From: AP-15 sp963702685
GTDB lineage: Bacteria > Pseudomonadota > Alphaproteobacteria > ATCC43930 > CGMCC-115725
Length of the DNA stretch: 64,000 nucleotides
Assembly: GCA_963702685.1 (NCBI GenBank)
Contig: CAVPDQ010000009.1
Span: 186,001 to 250,000, forward strand
Reading direction: 5' to 3'
Shown here: positions 42,161 to 50,615 of the stretch, in pieces
How the letters are laid out: every line of letters begins with the position of its first letter
Position numbering within the stretch: the stretch's first letter is position 1
Notes under the pieces: generated by a model
The model's database searches: none
Told to the model about the DNA's origin: nothing
Seen by the model: only the letters and a program-made list of their open reading frames with translations
Translations under genes and position numbers: made by a program

Positions 42161-43633
42161 TCAGCCCTTGATGGCGCCGTCGCGCTGCGCCAAACGTCGC
42201 GCGATCGAGACGCCGGAGGTGAGCGCCCCCTCCATATAGCCGACAAATTTGTAGCAGGCGTGCTCGCCGGCAAAATGCAGCCTGCCTGCTATCCCGTCAT
42301 GGAGCAGCGGCCCGACCGTCGTCACCTGGCCGGGGGCGGGGAACGAATATCCGGCGCGGGTCCATTCGGCCGCGGGCCAGTCCATAAGCCGGCTTGCGAC
42401 AAAGGCCCGGCCGAGCGTCGGATAGCGGCTGTCGAGCTCCGCCCGGTAGGCCGCGTCGCGGCGCCCGCCGGGGACCGCCCGCATCGCCTCGGCACCCGGG
42501 CCGCCCGAAAACGCCACCATCTCGGCCGGCCTGTCGCCCGGCTGGCCCGAGGTGCCCTCCCAGGTGATCTGGACGTTGCCGGTGCTCAGCGAATCGGCCG
42601 ATTTATGCCGCTCGTTCCAGAACCGGCTCTGCAATGACATCAGGTATTTGATGTTGCTGCCCATTTGCGGCGTCAGCGCCGGCGGCAAAGCGGGCGAAAA
42701 CTCGATTTTGTTCCACACGCTCGGCGGCACGGCGAGGACCACATCGTCCGCGGTGAACGGGCGGCCGTCGCTCAACCCGACCGTCACCTTGCCCTTGTCG
42801 ATCGTCACGCTCGATGCCGCGAGCCCGGTGTGGATTCGTTCGCGGCCGAGCGCGGCGGCGAGGCGGTCGGCGAGCTGCTGGTTGCCGCCCCGGCAGCGAT
42901 AGATTTCGGTCTCGGTCCAATAGCGCTCGACACCGCCGCCTTTGATTTGGGCGAGCTGGCCCAGATAGCTCTGCCGGTCGGTGGCGACGCCGTTATCGGC
43001 GGTCAGCTGTGCCGCAAAGCCGCTCTTTGCCAGGGCGGATGCGGGAATCGCGGCGAGCCACTCGGCGACGCTGCGTCGGTCGAGCGCTGGGCGCCGGGGG
43101 TCTGCCACGGCTCGTCCTCGACGACAGCGCGGGCGTCGCGGTTCATCAATTGCGAGGCTGCCGCTATGTCGTTCCACAGCTGCTTCGCCTCGGTGTCGGA
43201 GAGAAGCCGGCCGTCGATGACGATCGGCGAGGCACCGGCGTCGTCGCCGATCTCGTAGAGACCGAGGCCGAATTTTTTCGCGTAGGCGAGCCAGAGCGGA
43301 TGGTTCGACGCCGATCAGCTCGCCGCCGCCCTCGACGGTGCGGCCGGGGACAAACCGGTCGAAGGACAAGACCCGGCCGCCGAGCCGGTCGCGCGCCTCG
43401 ACAACCGCGACCTCGTAGCCCGCGGCCACAAGCTCATATGCCGCGGCGAGACCGGCAAAGCCGGCGCCGATGACGACCACCGATTTCCCGACCGGCTTGG
43501 CCGGCGCCACCCGGCCGCTGAGCAACAGGGCGCCGCCCGCCGCCAGCGACGCGCGCAAAAATTCACGGCGGGTCGGCGCATCGGCCGGCTTGCCGAACCG
43601 GCGGTGGAGTGCCGCGAACAGCGAATGCGCCAT
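42161..43633 (-). CDS. FAD-dependent amine oxidase (monoamine oxidase-like) with a scrambled middle
   Basis: The frame is open for 490 residues. A twin-arginine-like signal (TRREFLRASLAAGGALLL) precedes VVVIGAGFAGLAAAYEL and EARDRLGGRV, the FAD motif. The C-terminal FAD motif is HFAGEHACYKFVGYMEGAL. Residues from about 107 to 185 are Arg-rich nonsense, whereas another frame there reads GDDAGASPIVIDGRLLSD and LWNDIAAASQLMN, as expected for the family. One inserted base near 43310 and one missing near 43080 explain this, so the real protein is probably continuous. Amine oxidation with periplasmic location is the family inference. Confidence 0.85.
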   Translation of the reverse strand: MAHSLFAALHRRFGKPADAPTRREFLRASLAAGGALLLSGRVAPAKPVGKSVVVIGAGFAGLAAAYELVAAGYEVAVVEARDRLGGRVLSFDRFVPGRTVEGGGELIGVEPSALARLREKIRPRSLRDRRRRRCLADRHRRPASLRHRGEAAVERHSGSLAIDEPRRPRCRRGRAVADPRRPALDRRSVAEWLAAIPASALAKSGFAAQLTADNGVATDRQSYLGQLAQIKGGGVERYWTETEIYRCRGGNQQLADRLAAALGRERIHTGLAASSVTIDKGKVTVGLSDGRPFTADDVVLAVPPSVWNKIEFSPALPPALTPQMGSNIKYLMSLQSRFWNERHKSADSLSTGNVQITWEGTSGQPGDRPAEMVAFSGGPGAEAMRAVPGGRRDAAYRAELDSRYPTLGRAFVASRLMDWPAAEWTRAGYSFPAPGQVTTVGPLLHDGIAGRLHFAGEHACYKFVGYMEGALTSGVSIARRLAQRDGAIKG

Positions 43634-43637
43634 TCCG

Positions 43638-44431
43638 CTATCGCCGGCGATGGCCGCTGGCGGCCCAGCGCGGCGCCTGCCCGCCGAGCTGCTCGGCCAG
43701 CGCTTTTTGCGAGATTTCGGCGACTTCGCCGCGCGCCAGAAGACCGAGCTGAAACGGCCCGTAGGAGAGCCGGATCAACCGCGTCACGGCCAAGCCCAGA
43801 TAGTCCAGCACGCGGCGGATTTCGCGGTTTTTGCCCTCGGTCAGCGCCATCGCGACCCAGGCGTTGCTGCCCTGGTTGCGTTCGAGCGCGGCGCGGATCG
43901 GCCCATAGGAGACGCCGTCGATCGTCACCCCCTTGGCGAGCGCGGCGAGCCGGTCGGGGTCGGGGGCGCCGTGCACGCGCACCTTGTAGCGCCGCACCCA
44001 GCCGGTCGCCGGCAATTCGAGGCGGCGGGCGAGCGCGCCGTCATTGGTCAGGAGCAGCAGCCCCTCGGAACTCAGAGTCGAGCCGGCCGATCGATACGAC
44101 CCGCGGCAATTCCTTGGGCAAGGCCGCGAACACGGTCGGCCGGTCCTTTTCGTCGCGATGCGTGGTGACGAGACCGGCGGGCTTGTGATAGCGCCACAGC
44201 CGCGCCCGGTCGGGCTGCGGGATCGGCTTGCCATCGACGCGAATATCGGCGTCGTCCCGCGACCGTGACGGCGGGGCTCGCCAGCACCGCGCCATCGACC
44301 GAGACGCGGCCCTCGGCGATCCAGCGCTCGGCGTCGCGCCGCGAGCACAACCCGGCCCGCGCCAAAACCTTGGCGATACGCTCGGGCCGCGCGCCCGTCG
44401 CCGGCTCGAGCGCGGCGAGCGGCGCTTTCAC
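43638..44431 (-). pseudogene. rluB: Pseudouridine synthase, RsuA/RluB family, two frameshifts
   Basis: Three frames together make one protein of about 264 residues. Frame 1 from GTG 44431 has the S4 domain (RIAKVLARAGLCSRRDAERW). Frame 2 has WRYHKPAGLVTTHRDEKDRP and VVSIGRLD, the catalytic Asp motif. Frame 3 covers SSEGLLLLTNDGALARRLE to the stop at 43638 and includes EGKNREIRRVLDYLGL. Each shift, near 44262 and near 44085, is explained by one extra base. The three fragments are so well conserved that sequencing error is as likely as decay. The start overlaps the small gene at 44428 (GTGA). Confidence 0.82.
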
Positions 44432-44646
44432 GCTTCGCGGTAGCCGCAATCGAGGATGCGGGCGGGGCCGTCGACCTCCGATTCCAGCACTCGGATGCTC
44501 CATTCCCTAATGCGGCCGCCGCTTTTATGGAATTTCCGATCGACCTCCACGATCGCCATTTCCTTGGCTTGTTGCGGGTTTTCGGCGATCAGGGTCGCGA
44601 AATAGATTTCTTCGCCGAGCGACCGGGTGCAGCTGAACTTGTTCAT
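44428..44646 (-). CDS. Small hypothetical protein
   Basis: A 72-residue protein starting MNKFSCTRSLGEEIYFATL and ending with REWSIRVLESEVDGP. Its ATG at 44646 has GAAGG upstream and its stop overlaps the pseudouridine synthase start. I do not recognise the family. Codon use matches the neighbours and the overlap supports it as real. Confidence 0.6.
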   Translation of the reverse strand: MNKFSCTRSLGEEIYFATLIAENPQQAKEMAIVEVDRKFHKSGGRIREWSIRVLESEVDGPARILDCGYREA

Positions 44647-44796
44647 GCTTCTGCCTTCGTGGTTTGCCGCCGATCGTATCGAACGGCCGGATCGCGATCA
44701 ATAAGCCGCACCCCGACCCTATGGCGGCGCCTTCACAGCGGCCGGGTTCGCGTGTAGCGTGACGCGTTTGCCCACCCTCCAGCCCCCAGGTCCGCC

Positions 44797-46002
44797 ATGC
44801 CGTTTCTTGCCGATCGTCTCGCCCGGGTAAAGCCGTCGCCGACCATGGCGATCACAGCACTCGCCACCGAATTGAAGGCGGCCGGGCGCGACATCATCGC
44901 GCTGAGCCAGGGCGAGCCCGATTTCGACACGCCCGAGAACATCCGCGAGGCGGCGATCGCCGCGATCCGCCGCGGCGAGACCCGCTATACCGTGTTCGAC
45001 GGCCGCATCGAATTGAAAGAAGCGGTGTGCGGCAAGCTCAAGCGCGAGAACGGGCTCGATTACGCGCCCTCGCAAATCACGGTCGGCTCCGGCGGCAAGC
45101 AGGTGCTCTATAACGCGCTGGTCGCGACGTTGAGCCCCGGCGACGAGGTCGTGATCCCGGCACCCTATTGGGTGTCGTATCCGGAGATGGTGCTGCTCGC
45201 CGACGGCACCCCGGTGCCGGTCGCCTGCCCGCAGAACAACGGCTTCAAGATGCGGCCCGAGGACCTCGACGCGGCGATCGGGCCCCGGACCAAGTGGCTC
45301 ATCCTGAACTCGCCGTCGAACCCGTCGGGGGCGGCCTATACCGAGGCCGATCTGCGCGCCGTCGCCGATGTGCTGCTCGCCCATCCGCATGTCTGGGTCA
45401 TGACCGACGACATGTACGAGCACCTCGTCTACGACGATTTCGAATTCAAGACGATCGCCCAGGTCGAGCCGCGTCTTTACGAGCGCACGCTGACGGTCAA
45501 CGGCGTCTCCAAGGCCTATTGCATGACCGGCTGGCGGATCGGCTATGGCGCCGGGCCGAAGCTGCTGATCAAGGCGATGGGGGCGATCCAGTCGAACTCG
45601 ACGGCGAACCCGTGCTCGATCAGCCAGGCTGCGGCGATCGAGGCGCTGAACGGCCCGCAGGATTTTATCGAGCCCAATGCGCGGGTGTTCAAGGAGCGCC
45701 GCGACCTCGTCGTCGGCATGCTGAACCGGATCCCGGGCCTCCATTGCCCGACGCCCGAAGGCGCCTTCTACGTCTACCCGTCCTGCGCCGGCCTCCTCGG
45801 CAAAAAGACGCCGGACGGCAAGCCGATCGAAAACGACGAAGACGTCGCGCGCTATTTGCTGGAGGCGACGGGTGTTGCGGTCGTGCACGGCGAAGCCTTT
45901 GGCTTGGCGCCGCATTTCCGCATCTCCTACGCGACCTCGACCGAAGTGCTGCGCGAGGCCTGCGACCGCATCGACCGCGCCTGCCGCGCGCTGCACGAGT
46001 AG
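44797..46002 (+). CDS. Pyridoxal-phosphate aminotransferase (aspartate aminotransferase class I/II)
   Basis: A 401-residue fold-type I aminotransferase. SQGEPDFDTP (37-46), NSPSNPSG (171-178) and the PLP lysine Lys239 in NGVSKAYCMTGWRIGY are present, with Arg near residue 376 (HFRISYAT) binding the substrate carboxylate. Size and motifs fit the aspartate/prephenate aminotransferases of alphaproteobacteria. The ribosome site is weak. It is divergent from the pseudouridine synthase string. Confidence 0.94.
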   Translation: MPFLADRLARVKPSPTMAITALATELKAAGRDIIALSQGEPDFDTPENIREAAIAAIRRGETRYTVFDGRIELKEAVCGKLKRENGLDYAPSQITVGSGGKQVLYNALVATLSPGDEVVIPAPYWVSYPEMVLLADGTPVPVACPQNNGFKMRPEDLDAAIGPRTKWLILNSPSNPSGAAYTEADLRAVADVLLAHPHVWVMTDDMYEHLVYDDFEFKTIAQVEPRLYERTLTVNGVSKAYCMTGWRIGYGAGPKLLIKAMGAIQSNSTANPCSISQAAAIEALNGPQDFIEPNARVFKERRDLVVGMLNRIPGLHCPTPEGAFYVYPSCAGLLGKKTPDGKPIENDEDVARYLLEATGVAVVHGEAFGLAPHFRISYATSTEVLREACDRIDRACRALHE

Positions 46003-46210
46003 CACGAAAAGGCAAGGCAGCGCCCTCGGCCCCGCTGCAGCAGCCGCAACGCGTTCAGCCGGCCGATCTTTTGGCGGTCTTCCTCGCCGCGGCCGCGATT
46101 GCCGAACCGATGGACCGCTTGGCGCGGATCGCCGCTTCGAATTCGGCAACCGCGCCGTAGCGTCGGGACCAACAAAGTTGCGCCGCGCGCCGGATATCGA
46201 GGCCGGTAAG

Positions 46211-46458
46211 ATGACCAAATCGGGCGCACGCCGCTCGACTTTACCGATGATGAGACACGCGGGCTCCTCGATCACCTTAACCGAGTGATCGCAACCAACT
46301 CGTTCCCGCATTCGCCACGGCTGCGCCGGCCGTGGGCGATCCTCGCCGAGCTCGATCCGCCCGCCGTTCGGCCGAATCCGCCATTGTCGCTGCGTCCAGC
46401 ATGGGGCCGGGCACCCGGATGCGGACGGCGAAGACAGCGACGTTCAAATTCTCAGTAA
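46211..46458 (+). pseudogene. Small hypothetical protein, frameshift after codon 3
   Basis: From ATG 46211, adding one base in the A run after codon 2 or 3 gives a frame reading IGRTPLDFTDDETRGLLDHL and FPHSPRLR, ending at TAA 46456. This matches a family of short proteins I recall from alphaproteobacteria (a TDDE start, a SPRLRPLRAIL core and a Pro-rich tail). The break falls in a homopolymer, as expected for a sequencing error. The 208 bases before it (46003-46210) have open frames on both strands but no gene I can support. Confidence 0.45.
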
Positions 46459-46700
46459 CAGATTGGCGACCGTCCAAGATATGCCGCGTGGGGCGAGGTT
46501 GCTGCACCGCTGATCGCCCCCGCCGCGCCGCCGATCGCGGCGCCCAAGCCTATCGGTCCGCCCGCAATTGCCGCGATTGCGGCGCCGGTGCCAGCTCCAA
46601 GGGCGCCGGTGCTCACTGCGCGGCATCCCGGCGTTACACCACAGCCGGCGAGAGACAGCGATGCGATCAGCAGCGCTGCGAAGCCACCCAAACGTGTCAT
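46452..46700 (-). CDS. Small glycine-zipper lipoprotein
   Basis: An 82-residue protein with a lipoprotein signal (ALLIASLSLAGC, lipobox LAGC) and then a Gly/Ala-rich membrane segment (TGAAIAAIAGGPIGLGAAIGG) typical of YMGG-like glycine-zipper proteins. It is probably anchored in the outer membrane. The ATG at 46700 has GGGGAG upstream. Longer in-frame starts upstream lack a ribosome site. Confidence 0.72.
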   Translation of the reverse strand: MTRLGGFAALLIASLSLAGCGVTPGCRAVSTGALGAGTGAAIAAIAGGPIGLGAAIGGAAGAISGAATSPHAAYLGRSPICY

Positions 46701-47196
46701 TTGCTCCCCGCCCTTCTTTGGCTCACACCCCATCCAAAACGGATCGACCACGACTTCCGGCTCAAGGCAAAATTGTGTCACGGAGGCCGTGGTTGTGAGG
46801 CTGAGCTGGCGTCTCGGTCCGCCGGCAGCTCACTCGACCGCAGCGCGTCGATCCGCCCGCCCGGGCCAAGCGGCCCTCGCCGGCGCGCTGTAGCCGCTCC
46901 AGCTAGGCGGGTAGGTGCGACAGGCGGAAACGACGGCAAATGGGGGTGGCGGGCCGCGACCGACGATGATGAGCACTATGTCTACGCCATAACCCTCTGA
47001 TTGGCGTTGCGTTCGATGGCCGCTCCCAGCACGTCAAGAAACCCAGGCGCGTAATTTTCGTCCACATGTCGCTGGTTCCACAGGCCGGAGCGCCGGACTT
47101 TGTCCCGGCCCGAATAGTGACCAAGCCACGCTGTCGCGCAAGGCGAGTTGAACCGTAGCACCGGTTACGCCCGGCGTTCGCAGTTCTGTTCTGGGG
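46701..47196. other. 496-base region without a supportable gene
   Basis: Between the lipoprotein and tRNA-Ser no open frame of convincing composition is present on either strand. The base composition is slightly lower in G+C than the surroundings. No palindrome or promoter could be supported. Confidence 0.4.
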
Positions 47197-47289
47197 TGGC
47201 GGAGGGGGAGGGATTCGAACCCTCGAGACAATTCATCACCGTCTACACACTTTCCAGGCGTGCGCCTTCGACCGCTCGGCCACCCCTCC
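47197..47289 (-). tRNA. tRNA-Ser (GGA)
   Basis: Read on the minus strand from 47289 the 90-base body folds as a long-variable-arm tRNA: acceptor GGAGGGG pairs with CCCCTCC, the anticodon loop is CTGGAAA with anticodon GGA, the T loop is GTTCGAATC, the discriminator is G and CCA is encoded (47197-47199). The variable arm and the GGA anticodon identify serine. The IS element's left target duplicate begins 49 bases past its 5' end. Confidence 0.93.
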
Positions 47290-47433
47290 GCGCTCGGGCG
47301 CGGGCGGCGAGACTAGCCAACGGCGCCGCTGCGCGCAATCGGCCAGCGGCGGGCGTGTTGGTGCCGGGTCAGTTGTCCGCCTTCGTAGCGCGTGAGTTGT
47401 CCGCCAAGTTCGCCTCCTGTTCTGGAGGGGGCG

Positions 47434-48615
47434 ATGCGGCGGGCAAGCGCGTTATGGGAGGTATTCGTGCTCAGGTTCGAAGAGGCGCTGGAGCGCTACA
47501 GGAAACGACGGCTGACGGCGGACGAGGCGGGCGAGCTGCTCGGCATGTCGGGGCGGCATTTCCGCCGGCTGACCGTGCGCTATGACGAGGAGGGGGCGGA
47601 AGGGTTGCGCGATCGCCGGCTGGGCCGGGTCTCGCCGCGGCGGGCGCCGGCAGCCGAGCTGACCCGCATGCAGATCCTCTATCAGGAGCGCTACCGCGAC
47701 TTCACGGTGAAGCATTTCCACGAGCAGCTGCAGAAGCGACACAACTACAGGCTCGGCTACACGGTGACCCGGCTGAGCCTGCAAGGCGCCGGTCTGGTCG
47801 CCCGGCACAAGCGCCGCGGCGGCACCCACCGCAAGAAGCGCGCGCGCCGGCCGCTCCCCGGCATGCTGCTCTTTCAGGACGGCTCGACCCACCGCTGGAT
47901 CGGTGCGCTCGAGCACGATCTCGATCTGATCGTCACCCTCGACGATGCGACGGGCGCGATCTACTCGGCCCTGCTGGTGGAGGAGGAGGGCACCATGTCG
48001 AGTTTTCTGGGTTTGGCCGAAACGATCGCCGCCCACGGCCTGTTCCGCGCTTTCTATACCGACCGCGGGTCACACTACTTTTTTACGCCGAAGGCCGGCG
48101 GCAAAGTCGACAAGTCGAAGCCGACCCAAGTTGGCCGCGCCTTGGCGCAGCTCGGCATCACCCACATCCCGTCCTACTCGCCCGAGGCGCGCGGCCGCAT
48201 GGAGCGGGTGTTCGGCACCTTGCAAAGCCGGCTGCCGCCGGAATTGCGCCTGGCCGAGATCGCTACAGCCGAGGCCGCCAACCGCTATCTCAAAGAGCAG
48301 TTCGTGCCCGACTACAACGCGCGCTTCGCGGTGCCGGCGACCGAGGAGGGCACGGCCTTCATCCCCTACGCTGGTCGGCCGCTCGACGACATCCTGTGCA
48401 TCCAGGAAAGCCGCCAGGTCGGCCGCGACAACTGCGTCAACTGGAATGGGATCAGCCTACAAATCCCGCCGCAGCGCCATCGCCATCACTACGTCAAGGC
48501 GACCGTGCGGGTGCACCAATACCCCGATGGCCAGCTCGCCATCTTCGACGGGCCGAGCTGCCTCGCCCGCTTCGATGCAACTGGAAAGCCGATCGATGTC
48601 TCGCGCGCCGCTTAA
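47434..48615 (+). CDS. ISNCY/IS1202-type transposase
   Basis: A 393-residue transposase. The N-terminal helix-turn-helix (RRLTADEAGELLGMSGRHFR) is followed by a DDE integrase-like core: Asp in MLLFQDGSTHRW, Asp in FYTDRGSHYF and Glu in GRMERVFGTLQ. VEEEGTMSSF and ARFAVPATEEGTAF are shared with ISNCY-family transposases. The ATG at 47434 has GGAGGGG upstream. It is intact. Confidence 0.92.
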   Translation: MRRASALWEVFVLRFEEALERYRKRRLTADEAGELLGMSGRHFRRLTVRYDEEGAEGLRDRRLGRVSPRRAPAAELTRMQILYQERYRDFTVKHFHEQLQKRHNYRLGYTVTRLSLQGAGLVARHKRRGGTHRKKRARRPLPGMLLFQDGSTHRWIGALEHDLDLIVTLDDATGAIYSALLVEEEGTMSSFLGLAETIAAHGLFRAFYTDRGSHYFFTPKAGGKVDKSKPTQVGRALAQLGITHIPSYSPEARGRMERVFGTLQSRLPPELRLAEIATAEAANRYLKEQFVPDYNARFAVPATEEGTAFIPYAGRPLDDILCIQESRQVGRDNCVNWNGISLQIPPQRHRHHYVKATVRVHQYPDGQLAIFDGPSCLARFDATGKPIDVSRAA

Positions 48616-48633
48616 CTCCGCTCGGCGGCGCCA

Positions 48634-48682
48634 GCCTGTGGATTTGTGGATAACCCTACGGGTTCCCCACAACCCCACAGGC
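48634..48682. repeat. Long stem-loop downstream of the transposase
   Basis: An 18-base arm beginning GCCTGTGG (48634) pairs with one ending CCACAGGC (48682) with about four mismatches, and an inner hairpin AACCC-TAC-GGGTT sits at the tip. TTGTGGATAAC inside resembles a DnaA-box-like sequence. Lying inside the right end of the IS, just after the stop codon, it could terminate transcription or take part in transposition. Confidence 0.55.
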
Positions 48683-48791
48683 TCAACATCAACCAAAGAA
48701 GCGGACATATGATGTGCTACGAAAGGCGGACATCTTCACGCGCTACCGACATCGGCCAGCGGCGGGCGGAGGGCGGCAGGCGCTGCTGGGC

Positions 48792-49616
48792 TCAGAGAAA
48801 ATCGCGCACCCGCTCGAGGTCGGAAAGCGCGCTTCCCGGCGAGATCAGCAGCACCTCGTCAAAGCCGATCTGCTCGATCCGCTTGAGCCGCCCGCGCGCG
48901 TCGTCGGGCGGGCAGACGAGCGACACCTTGGCCCGCTCGGCGAGGCTGCCGGGGTCGGTGCGGCCGGACGGATCGACGACGACATTGGCAAGGACCGCGT
49001 TGGTGCCGCCGGCTTCGCGGTAGAGCCGCATGCCGTTTTCCAGATCCTCCCAGCTGCTGTAGAGGCCCGAGGCGATCCAGCCCTGGCAGCGTTTGGCGGC
49101 GTAGGCGATCCAGCGCGGGTTGCGCCAGGCGCCGAGCAGGACCGGCGGACCGCCTTCGCTGCCCGGCCACGGGGTCAAGGCGCCGCCGTTGACGCTCTCG
49201 CCGCGCCAGGTGCGGCGCATGATGTCGAGCGAAGACATCAACGTGCGAAAGCGCTGCGCGTAATCGGCGCCGAACAGGTCGAAATCGGCTTGGGTCGAGC
49301 CGCTGCCGACGCCGAGCCGCAGGCGCCCGCCGGACAATGCCTGAACCGACTGCACGCGGTGGGCGAGATCGACCGGGTGGCGCAGCGAGACCTGCAATAC
49401 CGCGGTGCCGAGCTCGACCCGCCTGGTCACCGCGGCGAGGGCGGAGAGCGCCACCATCGGTTCGAGCGTGGGCCGGCCGCGGCCCAGGGAATCGGTCACC
49501 CAAATGCCGGGAAAGCCGCTGCGCTCGACCCGGCGCGCGTATTCGGCGATGCGGTCGAGCGAGCGGCCATGCGGCTCGGCCCCCGGGTGCATAAACGTCA
49601 CGACGCTCAATCTCAT
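48792..49616 (-). CDS. LLM-class flavin-dependent oxidoreductase
   Basis: A 274-residue luciferase-like monooxygenase. GIWVTDSLGRGRPTLEP, RVELGTAVLQVSLRHPVDLA and RLRLGVGSGSTQADFDLFG are the F420/FMN-binding barrel motifs. It is shorter than the other LLM proteins of this window and belongs to a different subgroup. The IS insertion lies 23 bases beyond its stop codon, so the gene itself is untouched. Confidence 0.9.
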   Translation of the reverse strand: MRLSVVTFMHPGAEPHGRSLDRIAEYARRVERSGFPGIWVTDSLGRGRPTLEPMVALSALAAVTRRVELGTAVLQVSLRHPVDLAHRVQSVQALSGGRLRLGVGSGSTQADFDLFGADYAQRFRTLMSSLDIMRRTWRGESVNGGALTPWPGSEGGPPVLLGAWRNPRWIAYAAKRCQGWIASGLYSSWEDLENGMRLYREAGGTNAVLANVVVDPSGRTDPGSLAERAKVSLVCPPDDARGRLKRIEQIGFDEVLLISPGSALSDLERVRDFL

Positions 49617-49704
49617 GGCACCCTTTATCCTCGCGCATGGACGATCCCGCCCAAGAATGCGATATCCCGGCCGCTCGCCGCCAACGCTAAGTCACGCGCC
49701 CGCC

Positions 49705-50526
49705 ATGCAGGATATGGTCTGGAGAAACGCCAATCGGGCGAATTGGGACGAGCGGGTCGGCATCCACCTCGCCGCCTATGATCTGGCGCCGCTGCGCGCC
49801 GGCCATGGCCGGCTCAACGCCATCGAGGAGGCCGAGCTGGGATCCGTCGCCGGGCTGCGGGTCTTGCATTTGCAGTGCCATTTCGGCCGCGACAGCCTGG
49901 CCTTGGCGCAGCGCGGCGCCGAAATCGTCGGCCTCGATTTTTCGACGCCGGCGATCATGGCGGCGCGGCACCTTGCCGCCGAGATCGGCCTCGGCGACCG
50001 CGCGCGTTTTGTCGCGGCCGATCTCTACGATGCGCCGGCCGCGATCCCGGAGCCCGCGTCCTTCGACCTCGTCTATGTCACCTGGGGCGCCATCACCTGG
50101 CTGCCGGATATCGGCGGGTGGGCGAAGATCGTCGCCGGCTTTCTGAAGCCGGGCGGCGCCCTCTACCTCGCCGAGGCCCATCCTGCGGCGCTGGTGCTCG
50201 ACGACCGGGCGGGGCTGCCGGACGGAATGCCCGGCTATTACGCGCCCTATTTCGGCGGCGGGCCGCTGGTTCTCGAGGATCCTTCGGACTACGTCGATGA
50301 GAGCGCGCGATTGCGCAATGCCACGACCTACACCTGGATCCATCCGCTCGGCGATATCGTCGGCGCATTGCGCGCGGCCGGGCTTAGCCTCGACTGGCTG
50401 CACGAGCACGACAGCGTGGCATGGCGAATGTTCCGCTGCCTCCTCCGCGACCGGGAGGGGATGTATCGCTGGCCCGACAAGGCGTGGCTGCCGCTCGCCT
50501 TCTCGCTGCGCGCCGGGCGTCCGTGA
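49705..50526 (+). CDS. Class I SAM-dependent methyltransferase
   Basis: A 273-residue protein with the SAM-binding core VLHLQCHFGRDSLALA (motif I) and GLDFSTPAI (motif II), then YVTWGAITWLPD and FLKPGGALYLAEAHP. The N-terminal NRANWDERVGIHLAAYD matches a common family of small-molecule methyltransferases. The substrate is unknown. The ATG at 49705 has no clear Shine-Dalgarno. An acyl-CoA dehydrogenase-like gene follows 89 bases later in the same direction. Confidence 0.9.
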   Translation: MQDMVWRNANRANWDERVGIHLAAYDLAPLRAGHGRLNAIEEAELGSVAGLRVLHLQCHFGRDSLALAQRGAEIVGLDFSTPAIMAARHLAAEIGLGDRARFVAADLYDAPAAIPEPASFDLVYVTWGAITWLPDIGGWAKIVAGFLKPGGALYLAEAHPAALVLDDRAGLPDGMPGYYAPYFGGGPLVLEDPSDYVDESARLRNATTYTWIHPLGDIVGALRAAGLSLDWLHEHDSVAWRMFRCLLRDREGMYRWPDKAWLPLAFSLRAGRP

Positions 50527-50615
50527 CGGTCCGGCAAAGGACGGCGCGGCCGGGTTGCGGGTTTGAGAAAAGGGTTGCAGGGTAGACCCGCAGCCGGCCG
50601 AAATCGGAGACGCCG

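Larger units (their letters stand above)
47356..48751 (+). mobile_element. Insertion sequence of the IS1202/ISNCY type, complete
   Basis: About 1.4 kb carrying one transposase gene. The ends have imperfect inverted repeats: the left starts TGTTGGTGCCGGG, the right (complemented) starts TGTCGGTAGCGCG, and both continue into TGTCCGCCTT.CGTAGC (47374-47389, and complement of 48716-48732). An 18-base direct repeat ATCGGCCAGCGGCGGGCG flanks it at 47338-47355 and 48751-48768, which I take as the target-site duplication. IS1202-group elements are known for unusually long duplications. Intact gene, ends and duplication indicate a recent insertion. The exact boundary may shift by one base because the T/A is shared. 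Confidence 0.85.

Noticed and set aside
46003..46210. Possible minus-strand gene reading AVAEFEAAIRAKRSIGSAIA
   Set aside because: It lacks a start and a ribosome site, and the complementary plus strand reads equally well, so neither can be supported.
44719..46311. A 530-codon minus-strand open frame opposite the aminotransferase
   Set aside because: It is the in-phase antisense of a well-conserved PLP enzyme and carries no motif. The protein-like stretch near 46230 mirrors the plus-strand small gene.
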